From the NCBI GenBank assembly GCA_035222895.1, contig JAVYIG010001614.1, positions 1 through 64,000 on the forward strand: 64,000 nt of DNA. The letters run 5' to 3'. The notes beneath the pieces are model-generated. The model saw nothing but the letters and a program-made list of their open reading frames with translations, did no database searches and was not told the origin of the DNA. This DNA is from Strongylocentrotus droebachiensis. Taxonomy: Eukaryota; Echinodermata; Echinoidea; Camarodonta; Strongylocentrotidae. Made by a program: the position numbers and the translations under genes. Positions 13,201 to 23,300 of the stretch are shown here, piece by piece. Position 1 is the stretch's first letter. Each line of letters begins with the position of its first letter.

Positions 13201-15838
13201 GAAACGACAAATGATTTCCTGGATCAAGCGAAATATAACTGTTTTGTTTGGGGAGAATAACAATTTTTAAGTCATTATTATTACCACAATTTAATCATTT
13301 GTTTATGTTAATTCCAAACCCATCTGTTGATTCAATGAAAAATATAAAAATACAATTTTTAAAGTTTATATGGAAAAATAAGCCTGATAAAATAAGCATA
13401 AAACAAGTTGTCGGTTCATATTAAAAAGGTGGCTTAAAAACGGTTGACATAGACTTTTTTAGTAAAGCTCTAAAGCTAACATTGGCTAGAAGAATTATTT
13501 GGAATATGTGTACAAATGTTGGTCATTAATTTTAATGCAGTCATTTTTACAAAAAACATTTATGATCAGTTTTGGTGATAATTATTTTGTTAAACTATCT
13601 TATGTAACTGGCCATCCATTTTGGAAAGAAGTTTTGAGGGCATGTCATTGTTAGTTAAAGCATGTAAGAAAGTTTGGTTATTGGAATCTCTATGGATGAA
13701 TAGCTCAATTCAAATTGGCAATGAGTCTATTTTTTTTTAAATCCTGGTATGAAAAGGGTATTCGATTTATTAACGATTTGATGGATAGTAATGGAAACAT
13801 ATTGTCACAGAAGAAATGCGAGGAGAAGTTGATTTGAAGCTTAATTATTTGTCTCATTATTCAGTTTGTCAAGTAATAAAGTGCAGATATAATGAAATTT
13901 AACAAATTTGGGAGAACCTTTGATTCCTTCCCATATTAAAGTACTTATTCATGAAAAAAAGGATGTAGATACATAAATAACGTTCTTTTTGGAGAACAAA
14001 ATTGGTTGTCTAATAAGTTCAAAGTGGTAACGATATTTGCATTATAATTTACCAGCTGTATTGATAAAAAAAATATAACGTTATGATATTTCAATTCACA
14101 CCAGTTATTAGTCTGAAATACTTTCAGTATACTATTTTAAATAGAATTTTGTGTTTAGATAAACAGCTTTTTAGGATGAGAATTGTAGACAATGAAAAAT
14201 GTTCATTTTGTGGAAAAGAAATAGAAGATAATATCTTCTATAGAAGATATAGAAGATAATACATTTCTGTTATGAATTTGAGATAAGTAGAAAGATTTGG
14301 AATGAAACCTCAAACTGGATTTATGAAAGAATTCAAATTAGAATTTTGTTCACTTTACAAAATATAATTTTTGGCTTTAAAGACAAGAGAAACGATGCCC
14401 TAAATTGCATTGTTATGTTATTAAACAACAGATGTTTATTTGTTAAACTGAATAGTATTGTTCCGCTTTTTGATAGCTTGAAAAAGAAAGTTTTACAATA
14501 TTATAAAGATGAGAAATATATTGTACGTCTATCTGGAATGGAAAGACATTTTGCTTTAAAGTGTCAGTTGCTACAATTGTTGTTTGTATGAAAAAATTAT
14601 TTTGAATGTGTTTAAACGTGCATAAATATTTTGATTTGTTTATTTCTGTGAATATTATTAATAAATAGCCTGTGGAGGGCTCAAACATTGAAGAAAAAAA
14701 AGTTGAGGGAAGGGATGTACTGAATAAGTATGCCCTTACTTTTCAATCAGTCAATCAGATTTATTTAAAACGTTGACTAAATTAATTCAAGCGACTCTTA
14801 CACTTGTTATGATGGTGAAGATTCCTTTTTAAAACGACAGTGGGATACTAAATAAGGTTGAAATAGTCCTTAAATGAATCTGCCGCTGATTGTTCACATT
14901 TTCAATGATCTTTAAGTAAGTTTATTATATCTATGAAATAAAATTCCTTTTCAGTAAATACGATTTCATAATTTCTGACATAAATGAATAATGTGTTAAT
15001 TGAAGAATCTGCCATCAATTATTTGACTCTTCTTCAGGAACCCTTGAGTGAAAAAGAGGTGTTCTCTCAGCTCCCAACCAAACACGACATTGTTCAAATG
15101 ATGACCGTCGGTAAGGTTTTAAGTGAGCGAGGTACCAAACCTCTTGGTGACTTCGAACTACAGTACATCTATCATCCTGTTGGACTAAAGGCGTTGAACA
15201 AGTAAGATACTGTAAATCTTTGTTAACTCGATATTAGGCGGTTTTCTAGTAATGGCGAAAGTGCAATACACTTCACAATTCTGTATCATATAACACAGAG
15301 CTCAGTGAATACGCATTGGACCTTTGTTATGCGCATTCGCCATTCACTGTACACATGAAGGAAACTCGCCGCGATTTAAAGGCTTGTTCAGATATTGAGA
15401 GGTAAATCGCGATTTTTAAATTTCTGCCCCCCCCCCCCTTTTTTTGGAAAATGCTGGATCCGCCACTGCTACACATTGCGCTTTTCTAAAAAATGTACTA
15501 TTCATTTTAAATTTTGGACTGTCTCGTACACTACCATTACCTTACAGACGATCTTTGTTTTTGTTGTTGTCAAAAAGGCGTACAAAACCAGCGTGAAAAT
15601 ATTTGCTTAAAACTGCGGAAAACGAGCGGATGACTTCTTACAAAATCGTTCTTATTCAATTTTCTGTCATTCAATTTCGTAATAGTCAGCTTATAACCAT
15701 CACCTTTCTATTCAAACTGTCAGGTTCCGAAAAGACTTGGAGAGAGCAGGAGAGATCATTGATGAGAGAAACAGAACTAGAGAGACTCCATATACTTATC
15801 TCCATCCCAAAGAAGTTCCCAACTCAATCAGCATTTAG
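4003..15838 (+). CDS. Lipoxygenase copy 1 (PLAT + iron-binding catalytic domain), 13 coding exons
   Basis: Non-heme iron dioxygenase predicted to insert O2 into polyunsaturated fatty acids. Exons: 4003-4202, 6079-6376, 6764-6808, 7258-7386, 8122-8219, 8679-8811, 9328-9423, 9956-10170, 10347-10606, 11185-11285, 12678-12851, 15038-15201, 15724-15838. All junctions are GT-AG and all phases join, giving 675 codons plus stop, close to human 5-LOX (674). Exons 1-2 encode a PLAT domain. Iron ligands are all present: the two His in SHFGMTH (exon 8), His and Asn in THAAVNFG (exon 11) and the terminal Ile of PNSISI (exon 13). Odd points are Gln at the conserved His362 position and Leu at the Ala424 (Coffa) position (human 5-LOX numbering). 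The tandem paralogue begins at 37,887. Substrate and product stereochemistry cannot be called. Confidence 0.93.
4236..5700 (-). mobile_element. CR1-like LINE 3' half in intron 1, minus strand
   Basis: On the minus strand the frame 5175-4837 encodes a LINE C-terminal region with [17 protein letters not shown], and further upstream (about 5690-5500) a decayed reverse-transcriptase piece ([10 protein letters not shown] ... [13 protein letters not shown]). The 3' end at 4236 has a short (TTGAA)n tail. Copy 2 lacks the insertion in its intron 1 (38,087-38,998), so it is specific to copy 1. Stops and shifts make it inactive. Confidence 0.75.
5740..5856. mobile_element. Remnant of G/C-rich hAT-like MITE
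   Basis: G- and C-rich runs end in CTAGATCCGCCA, the terminus shared by several elements in this window (15,455; 23,930; 32,125; 47,585). Only the right end is clear. Just upstream, at 5706-5740, is GGATGAGTGGATACGTCGCC, which resembles a tRNA-type A box and may be a SINE piece. Confidence 0.4.
6079..6376 (+). CDS. Lipoxygenase copy 1, exon 2: rest of PLAT domain and linker
   Basis: Completes the PLAT domain ([20 protein letters not shown] ... FPIHRWI) and enters the linker [19 protein letters not shown] that precedes the catalytic domain in animal lipoxygenases. Starts in phase 2 after CCCTAG and ends in phase 0 at GTAAGA. Nine of 99 residues differ from copy 2. Confidence 0.9.
8386..8545 (+). 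repeat. GT/GA microsatellite in intron 5
   Basis: A (GT)n run is followed by (GA)n and GACA-type repeats. Copy 2 has a shorter GA-only tract at 42,017-42,063 in the same intron. Simple sequence only. Confidence 0.8.
9956..10170 (+). CDS. Lipoxygenase copy 1, exon 8: first two iron-binding His
   Basis: Encodes the hallmark helix. SHFGMTH supplies the two His ligands spaced five residues apart (5-LOX His367 and His372), followed by the signature [21 protein letters not shown]. Ten residues before the second ligand, where the family has a conserved His (5-LOX His362), this copy has Gln (SVQQAGSH). Copy 2 has His there. Ends in phase 2 at GTAAGA. Confidence 0.92.
10347..10606 (+). CDS. Lipoxygenase copy 1, exon 9: Coffa-position residue
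   Basis: Encodes [20 protein letters not shown] through [19 protein letters not shown]. From the second iron His to this point the chain aligns to human 5-LOX without gaps, so residue +52 corresponds to Ala424. It is Leu here (EKLSIT) and in copy 2 (DTLMVT). A pyrimidine-rich tract (10,262-10,345) precedes the acceptor. Confidence 0.9.
12410..12612. repeat. Older palindromic repeat shared by both lipoxygenase introns
   Basis: GTCAGAATGCAAATTGCATA on the left and TTTGCATTCTGCCTACTCGA on the right face each other across GTTGCTAGGTAGGACAAAC. The matching sequence in copy 2 (46,285-46,345 and 46,621-46,740) is split by a CACTA-type MITE, so this copy preserves the empty site. Another member is at 56,845-57,060. 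Confidence 0.6.
12678..12851 (+). CDS. Lipoxygenase copy 1, exon 11: third His and Asn ligands
   Basis: Encodes [14 protein letters not shown], then [20 protein letters not shown]. The His and Asn of THAAVNFG match 5-LOX His550 and Asn554. It is 174 nt, phase 0 at both ends, so skipping it would keep frame but remove two ligands. In copy 2 a transposon interrupts this exon five bases before its end. Confidence 0.92.
13020..14690 (+). mobile_element. Degenerate L1/Tx1-type LINE C-terminal half in intron 11
   Basis: Broken frames read [12 protein letters not shown], then [20 protein letters not shown] with [10 protein letters not shown], and later [19 protein letters not shown]. This order (post-RT region, FxWKNKPxKI, Cys motif) is typical of L1/Tx1-like LINEs, unlike the CR1-type elements elsewhere here. 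Many stops and shifts. It is missing from the matching intron of copy 2. Confidence 0.6.
15724..15838 (+). CDS. Lipoxygenase copy 1, exon 13: C-terminus with iron-binding Ile
   Basis: Starts in phase 2 with [17 protein letters not shown] and ends [18 protein letters not shown], where the final Ile carboxylate is the fifth iron ligand. The stop TAG is at 15,836-15,838. The coding end is then repeated in the 3' flank. Confidence 0.92.
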
Positions 15839-15839
15839 G

Positions 15840-15912
15840 AGAAGCAGAACACGAGAGACTCCATACACTTATTTGCATCCCAAAGAAGTTCCCAACTCAA
15901 TCAGCATTTAGG
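15840..15912 (+). repeat. Tandem duplicate of the last 73 bp of the lipoxygenase coding end
   Basis: Sequence 15,767-15,839 (encoding the last 24 residues plus stop) is repeated with a 73-bp period just after the stop, with several substitutions. The second copy still encodes [17 protein letters not shown] and a stop. Copy 2 has a single version. It lies in the 3' UTR and would be read only if the first stop were lost. Confidence 0.85.
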
Positions 15913-15924
15913 CGAGGCATCCTA

Positions 15925-16140
15925 GTTTATAGCCGTTTGGTCTACAACCAGTTCTTCTACCTCACAATTGGTCTATTCCCATATGGTCTACACCCAACCG
16001 GTGTACTAACCACATGGTTTAATGGTCTACTTTTCATTCGGTCTAATGAACATTTAGGCTATTAAATAGTCATGCGATTTAATTTCCATTTGGTCTAATC
16101 TCCAATAGGTCTTCTATCCATATGGTCTGATAATCATTTA
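15925..16140 (+). repeat. Degenerate GGTCTA tandem repeat after copy 1
   Basis: Irregular units of about 15-20 bp contain variants of CATATGGTCTACACCC (for example CAATTGGTCTATTCCC and CATTTGGTCTAATCTCC). It begins almost directly after the lipoxygenase stop. The first part is conserved after copy 2 (49,405-49,505), so it predates the duplication and forms part of both 3' flanks. Confidence 0.65.
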
Positions 16141-16154
16141 ATCATAAATAATAA

Positions 16155-18370
16155 TTAAATTAAATTAAATTCAATTCTCATTTATTTCATTCTCGGTTAA
16201 AAAATACATTGATACAAAAGATACAAAATAATTCATGAACAAATTTAGAAAATGAAATGGGGAACTACATAAATACAGCCCTTAGGCCTTATACAAGCGT
16301 AGTTCCCAAATCCTTTATATCATAATGTAAAGCAAAGATAACAACAAACAAAACAGAATTAAAGATATATATATATAAAAACATATAGCACAAATATAAA
16401 CAAAATATAAATAACTATACATATTTGAGATAAAGAAACTGCTTCAACTTTTTTCTTGAACGAATTGAGTGACTTGCATTCAGAGATATCTTTGAGGATG
16501 GAGTTCCAAATCACAGGGAAGTTATGTCGTACTGATTTCATTACTTTTGTTTTTACTGACCATAAGTGAAAAGAATCCTTAAAACGGGTATAGTGATTAT
16601 GTATCTGGTAATTAAAAGTGAACATCTGGCATATATTAATAGGTAATTTATTTTGAAAGTAAAAGAAACCAAGGAGGGCAATGGAGTAATAGTACAAATC
16701 AAAACAATTAAAAGATTGACATTTTCTAACCAGTGGGGCAGAATGGGCACGATAATGACATCCTAGGCGTATGCGAAGGTTTTTTTTTATGCAATTTGAA
16801 TAATTTATATAATTCAGTTCAACTACAATTACCCCAAACAGCAACACAATAATTTAAATATGAAAGCATGAATGAATTATTTAGTAGTATTAATGCTGAA
16901 GGTGGAATTAAGCGAGTCTTTTAATCTGTATAATATATCAACACATGTACATACCTTTTGAGTGACTTTATTGACATGAGTGTCCCATTGTATATTATAA
17001 TAAATATAAACACCAATAAAATTAGCACTTTTAACCTTATTTAATGGAACCTCAACTATGTTTATTAACAAAGTGTCAAGCAAATCAGTGGAATCTGACT
17101 GCCTATGGAAGAAAGTAATGTAATTTGTATTACTAGGATTTATCAAAAATCTATTTGATTTGAACCATTTTGTTACTTTGTCTAATTCAGTATTGATATT
17201 AATTTGTAAGTTATGAGTGTTAGGTTGGGTGAAAATTAAAGTTGTATCGTCAGCGTACATAATGTAATTAAATTTGCCAGAAGAATGTAATCATTAATGT
17301 AAATTAAAAACAGTAGAGGACCTAGGATAGAACCCTGTGATACACCGTGTGTAATAGAAGAACAATTTGATGAATTGTTATTATAAACTACATATTGAGA
17401 TGTCTTAGTAAGATAACTTTCAAACCAAGATAGTGGTAAGCCCCTAATCTCATAGTGTTCTAATTTTGACAAAAGTATTCTATGATCAACAACATCAAAG
17501 GCTTTAGAAAGGTTCATGACAATTCCAATGCAAAATTCATTGATATAAATTGCTGACAATATATACTTTATCTTGTAATTTTATCAAAGCATGTGTGGTA
17601 GAGTGATTTTTTTTCTAAAGCCATATAGTGTGAGTCCGTGAGAATTTTCTTGTTAAAACAAAATTAATATAATCTGTTATAGATACATTTTCTTAACAAC
17701 TTTGATATAGACGGCAGAATAGATATTCTTTTTTTTTTAAACAGGGGTTATGTTAGCTATTTTTAATTTATCTGGGACTAAGCCTGTAGAAAGAGAGAGA
17801 TTAAATATAAATACTACTGGCTGTACAATATAAATATGATTTTGTTTCCCATTAAGTTAGTACTAAGATTATCAAATCCCACAGAATTACTGTTGTGTAG
17901 TGAATTACTAAACTTTATAACTTCATTTTTTTTATTATAGGATTACACACAAAAAAATTGTTGATAAAACCAGTCAGATGATCCTTAAAAGAAGTATTGT
18001 TAGGAGAACTGACCATTGATGTGGTTATCCGTCTACAACAGTTTATAAAATGTTGATTAAATTCAGTTGTTATATGTTGTGGATCACAAACTTTTTCAGT
18101 TCCATTAAAAAAGTATTCAGGTAAAGACTTTTTAGGCTTATTTAGTAATGAGTTTATAACTGACAAAGTCTGTTTAATGTTATTTTATGTTTATATGACT
18201 TTAATCTATTAGAAATATATGATTTGGGTATACATGCTTTAACAGATTATTCAATTTATTTCTATATTTGTTGTATTTTGTTTCATTATCCAATGTATTG
18301 TTTTGGAAAAAGTGTTTATAATAACGATTTTTTTTTCTTTATGCATCTTAAAATACTTTGCTATCCAAGG
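16155..18370 (-). mobile_element. CR1/Jockey-like LINE, linker to 3' end, minus strand, degenerate
   Basis: On the minus strand: linker peptide (18,166-17,915, PEYFFNGTEKVCDPQHITTE), reverse transcriptase (17,559-17,236) with NLSKAFDVVDHRILLSKLEH and VSQGSILGPLLFLIYINDY, the catalytic box MYADDTTLIF (17,260), and the C-terminal region (16,847-16,359, FPVIWNSILKDI). The 3' end near 16,155 has an AT-rich (TTTAA)n tail. Several frameshifts make it inactive, and the endonuclease part is missing (5' truncation). Confidence 0.82.
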
Positions 18371-18533
18371 TTTTTCATGCCTCTTTTTATACCTGCCAAC
18401 TACTACGATTTTGGCGTTATTATTACGATTTTTTTGTTTTAAATTACGCCTTACGATTTTGTTTCACAAAATTACGATATTTTGTTCCCATTCACCTGGC
18501 ACTGTCCAGACCGACGCTGAGCCGTGCCCGGGA

Positions 18534-18635
18534 GGCGTCTTATTTTTTCGTACCACGGCGAGCCCGGATTCCTATTATTTCATGAATATTCATTACGCAG
18601 GGTCGGGGAAAGTCTCGATTCTCTTGAATATTCAT
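18534..18635. repeat. Left copy of a 102-bp inverted repeat pair
   Basis: From GCGTCTTATTTTTTCG to CTTGAATATTCATG this matches the reverse complement of 27,586-27,686 almost base for base. The pair encloses about 9 kb that contains a LINE and several exon-like segments. It could be the terminal repeat of a large element, or two copies of a small dispersed repeat. Confidence 0.75.
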
Positions 18636-18649
18636 GTAATCGAGGTGGG

Positions 18650-19400
18650 AACTAGTGCATGTTGTTGAGGTCGCAATCGCAGCAGTCTGATTCATGCACG
18701 ACGCTACTCGCACAAAGTGAGAAGATTTAGTTCACGGAGAATGGAGAATGGGTGAGTATACCGGTAATTGATTGAGTGAATTTAGTAATTAATTTTGAAG
18801 AAGCTGTAATTCGTGATCTACGGTAATTTCTTTACATTTTGAGACTGTTCTCAACAGATTTTTGGGGAAAGGGCTAGGAAAATATTTCTCTCGAAATTGC
18901 ACTTCGATTTTCATCGTCGTGAAGTAGTTTGGCTGCGGTTTGCCGTCATGTCACCCTAGTACTCTAGTTAGAGCCCAGGGGTTCCGGCAGGCCCACCCCG
19001 GGGAATTTTGGTGCTCATCTGCATCAAGATAAAACTTTCTAATCAGGTTTTATTCCAAATTTAATCGTCATCCTGAATCTTATTCAACAATCATCGATTG
19101 AATTTAAATCTAGATTTAACATTACACATTAAAATAATCTATGAAGTATGATTTCTTTAATAATCCAAGAGGGTTAATTCTTGTTTATATCTTTAGTAGA
19201 TGTGGACTCTGTTGGCTACACTCAGTGCCATATTTCGCTCAGTTGCGTCATTGGTGCGTGTCAACTATTAGACCAAAATTGTTTGTGACCATGGATAACC
19301 AAACAACTCCAAACCGTATTTCATTTAGATGTAAACCTGGAACTTATTAATAAAAATATTCAAAGAAAAACAAACAAAGTAGTCTAGGATTCATTTATTT
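18650..19400. other. Spacer; possible untranslated first exon
   Basis: No clear coding sequence. GAGAATGGGTGAGTATACC near 18,740-18,758 resembles an exon end with a good donor (GTGAGT), but no phase-compatible downstream exon was found. Otherwise unassigned sequence leading into the LINE. Confidence 0.2.
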
Positions 19401-19401
19401 A

Positions 19402-22071
19402 ATGTTTAGGTGCTGTGTGTGTCCAGCGCATGCTTGTCAAGTTGTCGACATAACTCATATAGATGAGTCAAATTGTCCAGAGTTTGACACAGACTGCGAG
19501 CTAGTATGGTGTCACCTTCAATTCACAAATGCCAAGCCTCTCTTCATTGCAAGCTATTACCGCCCTCCTTCTGGCCGAGAACAAGGACTCGAAGAACTAC
19601 GCAACTCAATTGCCACATTGATGTCTAGACACCGACGCAATCATCCAAATATTATAATCGGCGGGGACTTTAACCTACCAGATATCGATTGGAAGGAATG
19701 CATTGTTAAAAACAGCAATCGCACTAGCATCCACCAACTCCTCCTTGATATCCTGCTAGAGAACTCTCTTCTCCAGTTTGTTAATGAAGTTACCCGCCCT
19801 GCATCTGAGAATACACTTGATCTTCTTCTTGCGTCAAATCCAACACTGGTGTCCGATGTCTGTGTCCATCCAGGAATATCGGACCATAACATCGTTGCTT
19901 TTTCGATCTCGGGGAATCCAAGAACTTGCCGCATTCCGCCAAGAAAAATCTACCAATTCCACAAAGCTGATCTTAAGAAACTCCGCAAGGCTGTTGCGAA
20001 ATTCTCAATGGATTTTCTATCATCTTCACCAGAGCTCAAGTCAGTTGATGAAAACTGGACCTGTATCACATCACTCATCAACAAGTGCAAGGATGAATTC
20101 ATCCCATCCAAGATGTCAAGAGCCAGACGCAACTTGCCTTGGATCACCATTTCCCTCAAAAGGCAAATGAGGAAGCGGGATCGTTTGTTCAAGAGGGCAC
20201 GAAGTCAGCCTAGTGCATCCAATTGGAAGGCCTACAGGCAGCTTCGAAACGAACTGACCAAACGTGTCCGCCAAGCTCATCACAATTACGTCTGCAACAT
20301 AATAGGTGAGAGCCTATATGCGAACCCCAAGGCTTTCTGGTCATATGTAAAACAGCGTCGATCTGAAAACTTTGGTATACCACCCTTGAGAAATGATAAC
20401 AAGCTCCATATCACAAACAAGGACAAGGCTGAATGTTTGAATAATTACTTTCATTCTACCTTCACCAAGAGCAACGTGGATCAAGTTTGCATAAACCGGC
20501 CCTCCCTATACAATGACATAGGGCATCTCCACATCCACCGGTCTGGTGTAGTTAAGCAACTGCTTCAACTGAATCCATCCAAAGCCAGTGGCCCAGATGA
20601 GATACATCCAAGACTTCTGAAGATGCTAGCACACGAGATAGCCCCTGCATTGTCATTTCTGTTTCAACAGAGTTACAATACCGGAGAAGTGCCTTTAGAC
20701 TGGAAACGTGCACTTGTAGCCCCTATTCATAAGGCAGGAGATAAATGTTGCCCAGGTAACTACAGACCTATATCGCTGACGTGTATCTGCAGTAAGGTGA
20801 TGGAACATATTATGCTTAGCCACATTTCTAAACATCTTGCAGCTAACAACATACTCATTGATGAACAGCATGGTTTCAGACAGAATCTTTCGACAACAAC
20901 ACAACTTGTCACAGCTACCGATGATTGGTCATCCTCTCTTCAATCTAGAGGCCAAACCGATATCGTCTTTCTCGACTTCCAAAAAGCGTTTGATCGCGTA
21001 CCACATCCACACCTTAGATCCAAACTACATTACTACGGAATCAGGGGAGACTCTCTCCGCTGGACTATGTCACTCCTAGCGAATAGACATCAAGCTGTCG
21101 TCGTCAATGGTGCTCGCTCAGCATGGATGCCTGTTACTTCAGGAGTACCGCAGGGTTCTGTCATCGGCCCCGTACTTTTCCTGCTGTACATCAATGACAT
21201 CAAACTCAACATCAAGTCCACAATGCGTCTATTTGCAGATGACAGTGTCATCTACCGGCGTATCGACTCTCCCTCAGACACTCATATACTGCAAGAAGAT
21301 CTCCATGTTCTTGCAGACTGGTCTACTAAATGGCTGATGGGATTCAACATCAAGAAGTGTGCTTCATTGTCAATCACAAACAAGAAGCACCCCATCACAG
21401 TGGACTACACCCTACTAAATGAGTCAATTCCTCGAGTAAAACAATACAAGTATCTTGGTGTCACGATTACCCATGACCTTAAATGGAACACCCAATGTAA
21501 ACTCACCACCCAGAAAGCCAATAGAACCCTTGGCCTCCTACGCAGAACTCTATCACCGTGCACCAAGAACATCAAATCCAAAGCCTACACAATGCTTGTT
21601 CGTCCCCAACTTGAGTATGGCAGTGAAGCTTGGAACCCTCGGACTCTGACATCAATACAAAGTCTTGAGAAAGTACAGCGAGCTGCCGCCCGTTTTGTAT
21701 ACCAAGACTACCGGAGAGCAACATCAGTCACAGCACTTGTCAACAAACTGGGATGGGATACCCTTCACATTCGCAGGCTTCTTGCACAGTCCACTTTGTT
21801 TTACAAGATGCACCATCATCAACTCAACATGCCTTTTCCCACTCACATTATCCCAGCTACATATCTGGGCAGAAATGATCACCCTCTGAAGTATGCAGTA
21901 CCCCCAGCTTCCATTGATAGCTTCAAGTACTCCTTCTATCCTCGCACCATCTGGACGTGGAACCACCTATCGGCTGCTGCGGTAATATCTCCAACAGTGA
22001 CCATCTTCCAGGAGGCTGCTCTACCCATCATCAGAGCGTTGCCTCCTCCTGTTGGGTCCAAGCTACTGTAG
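19402..22071 (+). CDS. LINE polyprotein: endonuclease + reverse transcriptase, 889 codons open
   Basis: The only long intact transposon frame in the window. Residues 1 to about 180 are an apurinic-type endonuclease (GGDFN at 87-91, SDH at 160-162), but its N-terminal catalytic part is missing, so the copy is 5'-truncated and probably cannot nick DNA itself. The reverse transcriptase follows: KASGPDEIHPRLLK, NYRPISLTCICSKVMEHI, FLDFQKAFDRVPH, GVPQGSVIGPVLFLLYINDI (from 581) and the catalytic FADD at 611-614. A C-terminal region ends WTWNHLSAAAV. This order fits the CR1/Jockey group of non-LTR retrotransposons; the exact clade is not assigned. The first Met is only the first ATG in the open frame and not a native start. 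Lack of stops suggests recent insertion. Confidence 0.9.
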   Translation: MFRCCVCPAHACQVVDITHIDESNCPEFDTDCELVWCHLQFTNAKPLFIASYYRPPSGREQGLEELRNSIATLMSRHRRNHPNIIIGGDFNLPDIDWKECIVKNSNRTSIHQLLLDILLENSLLQFVNEVTRPASENTLDLLLASNPTLVSDVCVHPGISDHNIVAFSISGNPRTCRIPPRKIYQFHKADLKKLRKAVAKFSMDFLSSSPELKSVDENWTCITSLINKCKDEFIPSKMSRARRNLPWITISLKRQMRKRDRLFKRARSQPSASNWKAYRQLRNELTKRVRQAHHNYVCNIIGESLYANPKAFWSYVKQRRSENFGIPPLRNDNKLHITNKDKAECLNNYFHSTFTKSNVDQVCINRPSLYNDIGHLHIHRSGVVKQLLQLNPSKASGPDEIHPRLLKMLAHEIAPALSFLFQQSYNTGEVPLDWKRALVAPIHKAGDKCCPGNYRPISLTCICSKVMEHIMLSHISKHLAANNILIDEQHGFRQNLSTTTQLVTATDDWSSSLQSRGQTDIVFLDFQKAFDRVPHPHLRSKLHYYGIRGDSLRWTMSLLANRHQAVVVNGARSAWMPVTSGVPQGSVIGPVLFLLYINDIKLNIKSTMRLFADDSVIYRRIDSPSDTHILQEDLHVLADWSTKWLMGFNIKKCASLSITNKKHPITVDYTLLNESIPRVKQYKYLGVTITHDLKWNTQCKLTTQKANRTLGLLRRTLSPCTKNIKSKAYTMLVRPQLEYGSEAWNPRTLTSIQSLEKVQRAAARFVYQDYRRATSVTALVNKLGWDTLHIRRLLAQSTLFYKMHHHQLNMPFPTHIIPATYLGRNDHPLKYAVPPASIDSFKYSFYPRTIWTWNHLSAAAVISPTVTIFQEAALPIIRALPPPVGSKLL

Positions 22072-22250
22072 ACTCCACGTCTTGGTTTTTACTTGCACGT
22101 CCACCGTTTTATTGTAAATAATAGACATCATTCACTGTTTTGAATTACTTCATGCACTGTCACTATGCCAGCACGTTGCACGGACATCCCAGTTTAGCTG
22201 TATGATAGCTGCCATCGGGATTATCTCTACAAGTAACAAGTAACAAGTAA
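22072..22250 (+). mobile_element. 3' UTR and short-repeat tail of the 19.4-22.1 kb LINE
   Basis: About 180 bp of non-coding sequence ends in three ACAAGTA units (22,229-22,250). CR1-like LINEs end in such short tandem repeats in place of poly(A). The tail gives the insertion's right edge. Confidence 0.7.
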
Positions 22251-22682
22251 GATCTAGATCTAGACCTATTAAAGATTTTTTTCTCCAAAGTGTGCAGTTC
22301 ATTTGATAAATCTACTTTTGTTGGATGTTGTATAAGAGAAGACCCCTAGGCTAGTCGACAATTATGTTTACTTATACGGTATGTAGTCCACCTCTTGTTA
22401 TAATTAACTAATTCTACTTAGTACTACTTCATGTTCATACTATAGGCCATACACCACTGTTCGAGGCACAAGTTAAATTATCTTCCATTTAGTTTTACTT
22501 TGTACTGTGGTTCATTAAATAGGAATGTTGATTTCCACACCATATTAAAATTAAGGGCAACCATGACATAAAAAATAGCTATTAATTTGTATTATGCTTG
22601 ATCTAGACTATTTTATTTTGTTAAGGAGAAAGGGATTCCTTCATTGTCGTATTGATTTTTTTTCTTCTTTTTGTTCAAAAAG

Positions 22683-22759
22683 ATTGAAACTGAAGAGCTG
22701 GAAGGAGGACATTACAACATCTCTTATATTTGCAAGATGACGCAGAAAGTCCCATGCAG
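22683..22759 (+). other. Possible exon of unrecognised transcript (part 1)
   Basis: A pyrimidine-rich acceptor precedes it and a GTAAAG donor follows it. The one open frame reads IETEELEGGHYNISYICKMT and continues QKVPCR. It ends in phase 2 and I could not join it in frame to the next exon-like segment (about 24,062). It may be a decayed gene, a non-coding transcript or chance. Confidence 0.25.
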
Positions 22760-22824
22760 GTAAAGTTATCAGGTTATTTAACACACAAATATTAAACAAC
22801 CACCTATTAATTCACTCAAAAGGC

Positions 22825-23300
22825 CTTGCCCCCCCCCCCCCCCCCCCCCCGTGAAAAAAAAAGAGAGAAGAAAGGAAAAGAAGGGAAAGGGAAAGGGAAA
22901 GAGGAGAGAAAGGGAAAGAAAGAAGAGGAAGAAGAAAAGAAAAGGGGAAAGAAGGAGATCGGGGGGGGGGGGGGCGAAAGGGCCTTGCCTCCCCCCCCCC
23001 CCCCCACTGATGGGGAGGGGGGGGGGGGGCTTGGGGGAAATCAAATTCAAACATGGTTTATTTTTAATTCCAAAGGTGGATTACAAATAATGCTGAAAAT
23101 TACATAATTTCCGAAATTTTTCCTTACTTTGAGTAAATTATACTTTTTTATGCGTTTGTTGGAAAATAACAAATTCCTAAATTTACAGCCAGGCAAGAAG
23201 TATGATTCTTGAGATTCCTACGTGTCAGGGCCCGAGGAACGGGGGGATCGGGAGCCTCGAGCACTCTACTCCCCCCCCCCCCCCCCCCCCCACTTTAGAA
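22825..23300. repeat. Low-complexity block: poly(C), GA-rich, poly(G) and MITE pieces
   Basis: Successive poly(C), purine-rich and poly(G) runs; open frames over it on both strands are artefacts of composition. Around 23,045-23,125 is TTCAAACATGGTTTATTTTT ... GATTACAAATAATGCTGAAA, which recurs at 40,025-40,100 in copy 2, so part of this is a dispersed element with G/C-run ends. Confidence 0.6.

Noticed and set aside
22778-23107. Gly/Pro/Phe- and Lys/Glu-rich open frames on both strands
   Set aside because: Produced by poly(C), poly(G) and GA-rich runs; no domain, splice or start context.
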